A stretch of DNA of 5,441 nt from a bacterium (GTDB lineage Bacteria > JAMORN01), in NCBI GenBank assembly GCA_027063545.1, contig JAMORN010000182.1:1-5441 (forward strand), read 5' to 3'. The position numbers and the translations under genes were made by a program. Numbering within the stretch: the first letter of the stretch is position 1; each line of letters starts with the position of its first letter. A model generated the notes under the pieces. It ran no database searches. It was not told the DNA's origin and saw only the letters and a program-made list of their open reading frames with translations. Below, piece by piece: positions 1 to 5,441 of the stretch.

Positions 1-343
1 TAATAAGGAATATATAGTAATTAAAATAATGTCCTGATATATATAGAGATCGTCTGGTATTTAAAATCTTGTCTATAAAATAAAATTTTCTTATAACCTT
101 ATTCTTATTTTTAGAAAATAAATATAAAAAAATAAAAACTATTTCACAGAAAGAGACTGTAATAACACTATACTTTATAGTTTTTGTATAGATTTCATGA
201 TTAAGATTTAATATATACATAAATATCAACCATTCGCTAAAAGTAATTAATGTAGGAAATACCATGCCTATAAGAAAAGTTGAAGTAATAGTATCCAATT
301 TAGAATTAATTTTTCTATATAAAGTATTAAATATTCTCTCCAT
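1..343 (-). CDS. Unrecognised membrane protein, N-terminal part, cut by the left edge
   Basis: From the ATG at 343-341 the frame runs 114 codons to the left edge without a stop. At the local composition (20% G+C by hand count) a stop is expected about once in ten codons, so this length is very unlikely by chance (roughly 1 in 100,000). The product starts MERIFNTLYRKINSK, with basic residues, followed by two hydrophobic segments (about residues 21-45, containing FLIGMVFPTLITFSEWLIFM, and 57-76, VITVSFCEIVFIFLYLF). A short loop joins them and a strongly basic stretch follows (KNKNKVIRKF, 78-87). This fits a hairpin with both ends in the cytoplasm by the positive-inside rule. Such an N-terminus is seen in many membrane-anchored sensors and enzymes, but no catalytic domain is in view, so no function is given. 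No Shine-Dalgarno is visible before the ATG and an in-frame TAA lies seven codons upstream (364-362). It follows the exported-protein gene by 52 nt. Confidence 0.72.
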   Translation of the reverse strand, partial: MERIFNTLYRKINSKLDTITSTFLIGMVFPTLITFSEWLIFMYILNLNHEIYTKTIKYSVITVSFCEIVFIFLYLFSKNKNKVIRKFYFIDKILNTRRSLYISGHYFNYYIFLI

Positions 344-395
344 AGTATTATAATATAATTTTTATTTTCTAAAAGTTTTACTATAATTTTAGCGA

Positions 396-1661
396 TTAAG
401 TTTTTAATTTTCTAGTCTTAACAGTTGGGAATAAAATATTATTAAGTATAAGTCTATATCCTGGAGAATTCTTATGATATTCAAGTCTTGTAGGTGGATC
501 ACCAACCTTATGAGCGTAATCCTCTGGATCATGCCCTCCTAAAAATGTAAATCTACCCTTTCCAAGTTTTCCATGGAGATAATAAACCTCTCCACTATCG
601 CCCACTCTTCCCAAAATTATTATATTAGACTTTATTACATCTGGATTAAAACTTGTTGCTAACCCATAATAACCCTTTATTATCCTTGTATGGTTTTGAA
701 CAAGTATTGATGGTATTGGATCATATTTAGCTGAAAACTCAAACAGTTGAAAATCTCTTGCTGGTTTTCTATGGATTGTATTTACTTGATTATAATCAAT
801 ATTGCCAAATGATGCCTCGTAAGGATTTAAATTTACCTTAAAATTGGTAAAAGCAAAAGTAACAGAATAATCCAACTTCTCATTTGCATCAGGATCGTAT
901 GGATCACCATCATAAACAGAGCCTGCTATATCCGTATTATGAGAGGCAAGTGCTATATCAAGTGTAACAGGTGCCAAACACATAGCAAAAAGATATCCGC
1001 CATTCTTTACATACTCTCTAATTTTAAAAGCAACTGCTTTTTTTAGATCTGTAACCTTTTTAAAACCCCATTTTTTTGCCCTCTCTTCATTCTCCTTAAC
1101 CTGCTCTCTATACCATTTTGTATGGCCAAAAGCAGCATAAAATTTAGAATACTGCCCTGTAAAATCTTCATGATGAAGATGAAGCCAATCATAGTGTTTT
1201 AATGTATCTGAAAGAATCTCATCATCGTATATCTTATCATAATCAATTCTAGCATAGGTTAAAGCAAGGGTAACAGCATCATCCCAAGGTCTTTTATCCT
1301 TTGGTGTATAAACTGCTATTTTTGGAAGTTTCTCAATCTTAAGTTTTGCCATATTAGAGTTTTCTATTATATTCTCTATTTGGTTCTCCTCTTTATCTGA
1401 AATATCCTCATAACTAACCCCAAAATCAAGGCATAACATCTTAACCAAAGAGGCAAATTTATCTTCTACTAAAAAAGAACCTCCTCTATAGTATAAAAGC
1501 CAATAACCATATCCTCCATTTTTTAAAAGATTATACATAACCCCATAAGCCCTAAGATGATCTGTTTGGGATAAATCCATTGGAATTAAAATATAGTTTG
1601 AGAATATATTTGAAGAATATATAAATAAAAAGAAACTAATATAAACCAATAAATGCTGCAT
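396..1661 (-). CDS. Exported protein of the family often labelled 'asparagine synthetase B'; function unknown
   Basis: About 421 residues from the preferred ATG (441 from the alternative at 1721). It begins with a signal-peptide-like segment, MQHLLVYISFFLFIYSS, with possible cleavage after NIFS, so the mature protein is probably periplasmic or exported. Motifs (421-residue numbering): YILIPMDLSQTDHLRAYG (23-40), YRGGSF (58-63), HLHHEDFTGQ (161-170), YVKNGGYLFAMCLAP (217-231, Cys228), GGHDPEDY (375-382), NSPGYRLILNNILFP (398-412) and a basic tail KTRKLKT. From memory these match a Bacteroidetes/FCB family deposited as asparagine synthetase B. That name is not supported: there is no N-terminal catalytic Cys2 and no SGG.DS ATP-pyrophosphatase motif. 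The GGYLFAMC turn resembles the nucleophile elbow of class I glutamine-amidotransferase-like folds (inference). G+C over 421-1200 is about 34%, higher than over 1681-2340 in pgeF (27%). The pgeF overlap suggests coupled translation. Confidence 0.82.
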   Translation of the reverse strand: MQHLLVYISFFLFIYSSNIFSNYILIPMDLSQTDHLRAYGVMYNLLKNGGYGYWLLYYRGGSFLVEDKFASLVKMLCLDFGVSYEDISDKEENQIENIIENSNMAKLKIEKLPKIAVYTPKDKRPWDDAVTLALTYARIDYDKIYDDEILSDTLKHYDWLHLHHEDFTGQYSKFYAAFGHTKWYREQVKENEERAKKWGFKKVTDLKKAVAFKIREYVKNGGYLFAMCLAPVTLDIALASHNTDIAGSVYDGDPYDPDANEKLDYSVTFAFTNFKVNLNPYEASFGNIDYNQVNTIHRKPARDFQLFEFSAKYDPIPSILVQNHTRIIKGYYGLATSFNPDVIKSNIIILGRVGDSGEVYYLHGKLGKGRFTFLGGHDPEDYAHKVGDPPTRLEYHKNSPGYRLILNNILFPTVKTRKLKT

Positions 1662-2370
1662 TTCTTCCTGTAATCTTATCACGCCTGTAAGAATAAAATT
1701 TTTCTTTTTCTTCGTATACATCTTTTATTTTATTATAAATATTTTTATACCCAAGTTTTTCAAGTTTTTCTAAAATAACCTTATCTAAATGTAAAAATAA
1801 CTTTCCAGCCTTTTTTTCTAAAAACTTTTTATCAAAAAAATTATAAAATTCCTCTCCTACCTCATAATTTTTTCCAGTTATCATAGGGCCCACATAAACA
1901 TTTATATCGGAAATACTATAACCTTTTTTTATAAACAGATCTGTTATATTCTCAATAATACCTGTGGATGTACCACGCCACCCTGCATGAAGTGCTCCAA
2001 TAATACTAAAATCCTTATTATAAAAAACTAAATTTCCACAATCTGCAACTGTAATAAACAAAAGAACCCCTCTTTTTGTTGTAATAATCCCATCATACTC
2101 CAATTTAAAATCTATATCTTTGATATTTACATTATTTTTATCTAAATACTCATCTAAATCCAAAACTTTAGAAGAGTGAATCTGCTTTAAAAAAAGATAA
2201 TCTTTATCCCATTTTATATACTCTAAAAAAATTCTAATATTATCAGAAATAAATGGGTCTTGAGTGTTTCTACCAAGATTTAAAGAAGAAAAACTCCCCC
2301 TACTTACCCCTCCCCTTTTTTTTGTAAAACCTGCAATAATTCTGGAGTTTTTTATATACTCTATATACAT
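1636..2370 (-). CDS. pgeF: Peptidoglycan editing factor PgeF (YfiH/LACC1 'multicopper polyphenol oxidase' family)
   Basis: A 244-residue single-domain protein. The family's metal-site residues are present: His65 in KQIH, Cys111 in VADC and His128 in LHAGWRG. TKKRGGVSRGSFSSLNLG (16-33), GPMI..KNYEVGEEF (161-175) and FYSYRRDKITGRNAAFIG (225-242) are typical. Family members are reported to limit misincorporation of L-Ser into peptidoglycan precursors (E. coli YfiH), and relatives act on purine nucleosides (phosphorylase or deaminase); the older 'laccase' label is doubtful. The Cys usually found just before SYRRD (as in CTY...FFSYRRD) is replaced (DVYEEKEKFYSYRRD), and GPCCYEV is GKNYEV. Neither is a metal ligand. 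The start is forced: an in-frame TAG directly precedes the ATG. There is no well-spaced Shine-Dalgarno; the best match, AAAGGTG at 2396-2390, is 19 nt upstream. Its 3' end overlaps the next gene by 26 nt. Confidence 0.95.
   Translation of the reverse strand: MYIEYIKNSRIIAGFTKKRGGVSRGSFSSLNLGRNTQDPFISDNIRIFLEYIKWDKDYLFLKQIHSSKVLDLDEYLDKNNVNIKDIDFKLEYDGIITTKRGVLLFITVADCGNLVFYNKDFSIIGALHAGWRGTSTGIIENITDLFIKKGYSISDINVYVGPMITGKNYEVGEEFYNFFDKKFLEKKAGKLFLHLDKVILEKLEKLGYKNIYNKIKDVYEEKEKFYSYRRDKITGRNAAFIGLY
1666..1669 (-). promoter_or_regulatory. Shine-Dalgarno that favours the 1661 start of the exported protein
   Basis: The minus strand reads ACAGGAAGAAATG, placing AGGA four bases before the ATG at 1661. 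This site lies within the last codons of pgeF. An upstream in-frame ATG at 1721 would add 20 Lys-rich residues ahead of the hydrophobic segment and translate straight through this site, so it is less likely. Confidence 0.6.
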
Positions 2371-2396
2371 CTAAATCTAATTATCTTTACACCTTT

Positions 2397-3326
2397 TTAT
2401 TCTACATTAAAATTGCCATTTATCAAATAAATCAGAACTGCTTTTTGGGCATGAAGTCTACATTCTGCCTCATCAAAAGCAATAGAAAACTCGCTATCTA
2501 ATACATCATCTGTTATCTCCTCTCCTCTATGTGCTGGAAGACAATGGGATACAACCACATCTGGATTTTCTGCCATCTCAACAACCTTCATATTTACCTG
2601 ATAAGGAGAAAAAATCCTTTTTCTAATTTCTTTTTCCTTTTCCTGCCCCATTGAAGCCCAAACATCTGTATATATAGCATCAGCTCCTTTTACTTTTTTA
2701 ATATCATCTGTTATCTCATACCTAAAATTAGGATTAATACCTAAAGCCTCCTTTATTATATCTTCTTTTATCTCATATCCTTTTGGTACAATATGAACAA
2801 ACTGCCAGTTAAAAAAACTTGAAAGCAAAAATAAAGAGTTAGCCACATTGTTTCCATCACCAACAAAAACAAGTTTAAAATCATCTTTAAGTTTATTATT
2901 CATAACAATAGCCTCATAAAAAGCAAGTGCTTGACAAGGATGATATCTATCTGTTAAAGCATTTATTACAGGAATACTACTATACTTTGCAAACTCCTCA
3001 ATCCTTTCCTGCCCAAATGTTCTAATCATTACAGCATCAGCCCATCTAGAAAAATTAAGAGCAGCATCCTTTATAGATTCCCTTTCTCCAAGTTTTATCA
3101 TATTCACATCCATATTAATAGCATGACCACCTAAATCATTCATTGCTATCTCAAATGTTGTTCTTGTTCTTAATGAACTCTTTTCAAATATCATTATAAG
3201 GTTCTTTCTGTATAAGGTATTTAAAACCTTTCCTTCTTTTTTATAAATTCTTAGTTTTTCTGCTAACTTTATTATGTTATTTATCTCTTCTTTTGTTAAA
3301 TCCTTTAATGATAAAAGATGCTTCAT
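2397..3326 (-). CDS. argF: Ornithine carbamoyltransferase
   Basis: A 309-residue cytoplasmic transcarbamylase that makes citrulline from ornithine and carbamoyl phosphate in arginine biosynthesis. The carbamoyl-phosphate loop reads SLRTR (residues 51-55) instead of the classic STRTR; the second position is known to vary in this superfamily. Other motifs: HPCQAL (129-134), GDGNNVANS (156-164) opening the ornithine-binding domain, DVWASMGQE (221-229) with the SMG loop typical of true ornithine enzymes, HCLPAHRGEE (261-270) with the catalytic Cys262, and EAECRLHAQKA (286-296), where the usual Asn of EAENRLHAQ is Cys. The SMG loop argues against the acetyl- or succinyl-ornithine enzymes and against aspartate carbamoyltransferase. 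Length is normal. The sequence does not separate an anabolic (argF) from a catabolic (arcB) role, but no arcA or arcC lies nearby, so the anabolic role is preferred. No ARG-box-like operator was seen; the gene sits inside a run of unrelated genes. Confidence 0.96.
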   Translation of the reverse strand: MKHLLSLKDLTKEEINNIIKLAEKLRIYKKEGKVLNTLYRKNLIMIFEKSSLRTRTTFEIAMNDLGGHAINMDVNMIKLGERESIKDAALNFSRWADAVMIRTFGQERIEEFAKYSSIPVINALTDRYHPCQALAFYEAIVMNNKLKDDFKLVFVGDGNNVANSLFLLSSFFNWQFVHIVPKGYEIKEDIIKEALGINPNFRYEITDDIKKVKGADAIYTDVWASMGQEKEKEIRKRIFSPYQVNMKVVEMAENPDVVVSHCLPAHRGEEITDDVLDSEFSIAFDEAECRLHAQKAVLIYLINGNFNVE

Positions 3327-3331
3327 AACAT

Positions 3332-3337
3332 CCTCCT
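3332..3337 (-). promoter_or_regulatory. Shine-Dalgarno of argF overlapping the hslU stop codon
   Basis: The minus strand reads TAGGAGGATGTTATG: the hslU TAG (3338-3336) shares two bases with a perfect AGGAGG, followed after five bases by the argF ATG. The other ATG in this string is in a different frame and leads into a stop within three codons. The layout suggests translational coupling of argF to hslU. Confidence 0.8.
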
Positions 3338-4697
3338 ATAAAATATATTTCTCTGTTTCTAAGTTAATTGTATCATAAAGTTTATTCAGTCTTTTATGGA
3401 CTTCTTTTTTATCTATTATAACCTTTTTTTTCTCTTTTAATTCTGAGAACTCAAACATCTCTATTTCGAGAAGTTTGCTCATAACTGTTTGGAGTCTTCT
3501 TGCTCCTATATCTTCAAGTAATTGATTTAGTTTATAAGCAACTTTTGCTACTTCTTTAATTGCTCCATCTGTAAATTCAATCTCTATGTTTTCAGTTTCA
3601 AGTAATTTTCGATACTGCTTAATTAAAGAATTTTCTGGTATAACTAAAATCTTCTCAAAATCCTTATCTGTTAAAGATGAAAGTTCTACCCTTATTGGAA
3701 ATCTTCCTAAAAATTCTGGCATTAAATCTGAAGGCTTTACTGTTGCAAAAGCACCTGCTGCTATAAATAAAATATGATCAGTAGAAATATATCCATATTT
3801 AGTATAAACTGTTGTTCCATCAAGTAAAGGAAGAAAATCCTGCTGAACACCTTCCTTTGAAACATTATCCGGCCCTTCTTTATATGAGCCAACAATCTTA
3901 TCTATCTCATCTATAAAAACAATTCCCCTTTCCTCAACAGCCTGCTTTGCCTCTTTTATTAAACTATCTTTATCAAGAAGTTTATTTTTCTCCTCCTCTA
4001 TTAAATACTCCCTTGCATCCTTAATACTCATTCTTTTTTTCTTCTTTTGCTTTGGAAATAAATCTTTTAAAAGTTCCTGAATACCTGAGGTTATATCCTC
4101 ATTTGATCCATATACCCCGAAAACATCAATTACTGCCCCCTGAACATTTGACTCTTTTACGTTTATAAGAATATCCTCATTTTCATATTTACCTTCATAA
4201 TACTCTTTTCTAATCCTTTCAATTTCATTATCAAGATCACTTTCATTTAATATTTTTCTATCAAAAAACTTATCAATAATCTTATTTATTAAAATCTCAT
4301 CAACCCGTTGCTTAATCTCTTTTTCTTTCTCTTTTAACCTTTGATTCTTTACCTGATTAATAGCGAACTCCATTAAATCCCTTATAATACTTTCTACATC
4401 CCTTCCTACATAACCTACCTCTGTATATCGTGTTGCTTCTACCTTAATAAAGGGAGAATTGGCAATCTTTGCTATTCTTCTTGCAATTTCAGTCTTTCCT
4501 ACCCCTGTTGGACCTATCATTAAAATATTGCTTGGTGTAATCTCTTTTCTAAAAAACTCATCCTTTATCTTCATTCTTCTTATTCTGTTTCTCAATGCAA
4601 TAGCAACAGCCTTTTTTGCTTCTTCTTGTCCAATAATATATCTATCTAAATACTTAACTATATCTTTTGGTGATAATTCTTTATAATCCTTTTTCAT
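3336..4697 (-). CDS. hslU: HslU, ATPase subunit of the HslUV (ClpYQ) protease
   Basis: A 453-residue AAA+ unfoldase that forms a hexamer, unfolds cytoplasmic substrates and feeds them to the HslV peptidase. Visible: N-terminal LSPKDIVKYLDRYIIGQ; Walker A GPTGVGKT (residues 62-69); pore loop GYVG (95-98) inside the typical VEATRYTEVGYVGRD; a charged, helical I-domain (about 107-245) with a Lys-rich KQKKKKR stretch; Walker B GIVFIDEID (258-266); KEGVQQDFLPLLDG (281-294); arginine finger in PEFLGRFPIRVEL (Arg332); sensor-2 GARR (398-401). The last residues, EKYIL, match the conserved C-terminal tail (RFIL in E. coli) that inserts into HslV and activates it, so an HslV partner is expected. Length is slightly above the E. 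coli 443, through the I-domain. hslV usually lies just upstream, but here that place holds a sugar aminotransferase. The I-domain and the GYVG/IGARR motifs separate it from ClpX. Confidence 0.98.
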   Translation of the reverse strand: MKKDYKELSPKDIVKYLDRYIIGQEEAKKAVAIALRNRIRRMKIKDEFFRKEITPSNILMIGPTGVGKTEIARRIAKIANSPFIKVEATRYTEVGYVGRDVESIIRDLMEFAINQVKNQRLKEKEKEIKQRVDEILINKIIDKFFDRKILNESDLDNEIERIRKEYYEGKYENEDILINVKESNVQGAVIDVFGVYGSNEDITSGIQELLKDLFPKQKKKKRMSIKDAREYLIEEEKNKLLDKDSLIKEAKQAVEERGIVFIDEIDKIVGSYKEGPDNVSKEGVQQDFLPLLDGTTVYTKYGYISTDHILFIAAGAFATVKPSDLMPEFLGRFPIRVELSSLTDKDFEKILVIPENSLIKQYRKLLETENIEIEFTDGAIKEVAKVAYKLNQLLEDIGARRLQTVMSKLLEIEMFEFSELKEKKKVIIDKKEVHKRLNKLYDTINLETEKYIL

Positions 4698-4706
4698 ATC
4701 CTAAAT

Positions 4707-4712
4707 CCCCCT
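4707..4712 (-). promoter_or_regulatory. Shine-Dalgarno of hslU
   Basis: The minus strand reads AGGGGG directly after the TAG stop of the upstream aminotransferase, nine bases before the hslU ATG. A second AGGA sits too close to the ATG to be the main site. The stop codon and this site are adjacent, so ribosomes finishing the aminotransferase could re-initiate on hslU. Confidence 0.6.
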
Positions 4713-5441
4713 CTATAGAACTTCAAGTAATTTTTCTATAACATAATCTTGTTCTTCTTCTTTTAAAGATGGATAAAGAGGTAGTGTTATTGTTCTTTTT
4801 GAAATTTTTTCAGCGTTTTTAAAATCACCTTCTTTATATCCATATTTATTTTTATAATAACTCATTAAATGTACTGGTTTATAATGAACACTCACACCTA
4901 TATTATTCTTCTGAAGATGCTCTATTATAAAATTCCTTTTCTCCTCTTCAACCCATATTGTGAAAAGATGCCAAGATGTTTTTACTTTTTCTGGAATTCT
5001 TGGAAATTCAACCTTATCCTTTAAACTTTCAATATATCTATTTGCTAAAAAACTTCTTCTCTCAAGAAGCTTTTCAATCCTATCAAGCTGTCCTACTAAA
5101 AGTGCAGCCTGAATATCATACATATTATACTTATAACCAACCTCTGGCATATCATACCAAGTAAATCTTTTATATCTATCAACAGCAGATTTAGAAAGAC
5201 CGTGAAGCCTTAATCTATATGTTCTCTCATATATCTCCTCTATATTTGTAACCAAAGCTCCTCCCTCGCCTGAAGTGATATTCTTTGTTGCATAAAAACT
5301 AAAACAAGCACCCGAGGTTAAACTTCCCGGTGAAATCCCTTCATATCTTGATTCTATTGCATGGGCTGCATCCTCTATAACAGGTATGTTATATTTTTCT
5401 GAAATCTCATTTAGTCTCTTTACATTAACCATATTACCATA
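4713..5441 (-). CDS. DegT/DnrJ/EryC1/StrS-family PLP aminotransferase, 5'-truncated by window edge
   Basis: The frame is open to the right edge, so the first internal Met (codon at 5432-5430) is not the start: the codons before it read Tyr-Gly-Asn, the usual lead-in of this family. About 242 residues are visible of a usual 370-390, so some 130-140 N-terminal residues lie outside. Visible in order: IEDAAHA with the Asp that contacts the PLP pyridine nitrogen; SFYATKN with the Schiff-base Lys (codon 5285-5283); GEGGALVTN; LRLHGLSKSAVDRY; GYKYNMYDIQAA and QLDRIE (dimer and substrate region); then a small C-terminal domain with VHYKPVHL. The family transfers an amino group from glutamate to a nucleotide-linked keto-sugar in the cytoplasm, for LPS, capsule, glycan or modified-sugar synthesis. 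The HG.S..A.DRY and GYKYN motifs recall ArnB-like members, but the sugar substrate cannot be told from sequence. It ends 15 nt before hslU and is probably co-transcribed with it. Confidence 0.93.
   Translation of the reverse strand, partial: YGNMVNVKRLNEISEKYNIPVIEDAAHAIESRYEGISPGSLTSGACFSFYATKNITSGEGGALVTNIEEIYERTYRLRLHGLSKSAVDRYKRFTWYDMPEVGYKYNMYDIQAALLVGQLDRIEKLLERRSFLANRYIESLKDKVEFPRIPEKVKTSWHLFTIWVEEEKRNFIIEHLQKNNIGVSVHYKPVHLMSYYKNKYGYKEGDFKNAEKISKRTITLPLYPSLKEEEQDYVIEKLLEVL

Noticed and set aside
347-352. Perfect TATAAT on the minus strand just before the left-edge gene, as a possible promoter
   Set aside because: No -35-like hexamer lies 16-18 nt upstream, and the box is only three bases from the ATG, so transcription would start inside the codon region. 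At 80% A+T such hexamers are expected by chance.
369-392. Weak inverted repeat (CTAAAA ... TTTTAG, 12-base loop) between the exported-protein gene and the left-edge gene
   Set aside because: The stem has a single G-C pair per arm and is not followed by a U run on the transcribed strand, so it does not look like an intrinsic terminator.
396-1721. Asparagine synthetase as the function of the exported protein
   Set aside because: There is no N-terminal Cys2, no glutaminase motif and no SGG.DS ATP-binding loop, and a signal peptide is present; the name appears to be a database carry-over.
3586-3777. 63-codon plus-strand reading frame inside hslU
   Set aside because: It lies antisense to the conserved C-terminal half of hslU, has no Shine-Dalgarno and no recognisable product.
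4025-4060. A7 run in the Lys-rich stretch of the hslU I-domain as a programmed frameshift site
   Set aside because: The frame continues intact to the conserved C-terminus and no precedent or stimulatory structure is visible; AAA/AAG Lys codons in an AT-rich genome explain it.
4459-4686. 75-codon hydrophobic plus-strand reading frame inside hslU
   Set aside because: It is antisense to the N-terminus and Walker A region; its apparent hydrophobicity comes from reverse-reading Lys/Glu/Arg-rich codons.
4976-5164. 62-codon plus-strand reading frame inside the aminotransferase
   Set aside because: Antisense to a conserved coding region, with no initiation signal.

Overview
This AT-rich bacterial window carries six genes, all on the minus strand and packed almost without gaps. 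Read in transcription order from the right edge they are: (1) the 3' two-thirds of a DegT/DnrJ/EryC1-type PLP sugar aminotransferase, cut by the right edge; (2) hslU, the ATPase of the HslUV protease; (3) argF, ornithine carbamoyltransferase; (4) pgeF (YfiH/LACC1 family), peptidoglycan editing factor; (5) an exported protein of about 421 residues from a family often mislabelled 'asparagine synthetase B', whose real function is unknown; (6) the 5' part of an unrecognised membrane protein that stays open to the left edge.

Spacing suggests one transcription unit. The gaps are 15, 9 and 26 nt, then a 26-nt overlap, then a 52-nt gap. The argF Shine-Dalgarno overlaps the hslU stop codon, and genes 4 and 5 overlap in different frames. 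I see no convincing promoter, terminator, RNA gene, mobile element, repeat array or CRISPR. The operon promoter is probably beyond the right edge and its end beyond the left edge. No stretch over 300 bases lacks a gene, because the apparently empty left end (1-343) is an open reading frame.

Hand counts give about 34% G+C over 421-1200 (inside gene 5), about 27% over 1681-2340 (inside pgeF) and 20% over 1-343. The proteins are rich in Lys, Ile and Asn, as expected at such composition. Gene 5 has the motifs I know from the Bacteroidetes family of that name, so I lean towards an uncultured or thermophilic, AT-rich bacterium of the FCB group or a nearby candidate phylum. This is a weak inference; nothing here fixes the taxon.

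The genes do not form one obvious pathway. They mix surface-sugar biosynthesis (gene 1), proteolysis (gene 2), arginine biosynthesis (gene 3) and peptidoglycan precursor or purine-nucleoside quality control (gene 4), followed by two uncharacterised envelope proteins. The least explained part is the left third: the exported family with a possible glutamine-amidotransferase-like core, and the truncated membrane protein downstream of it.
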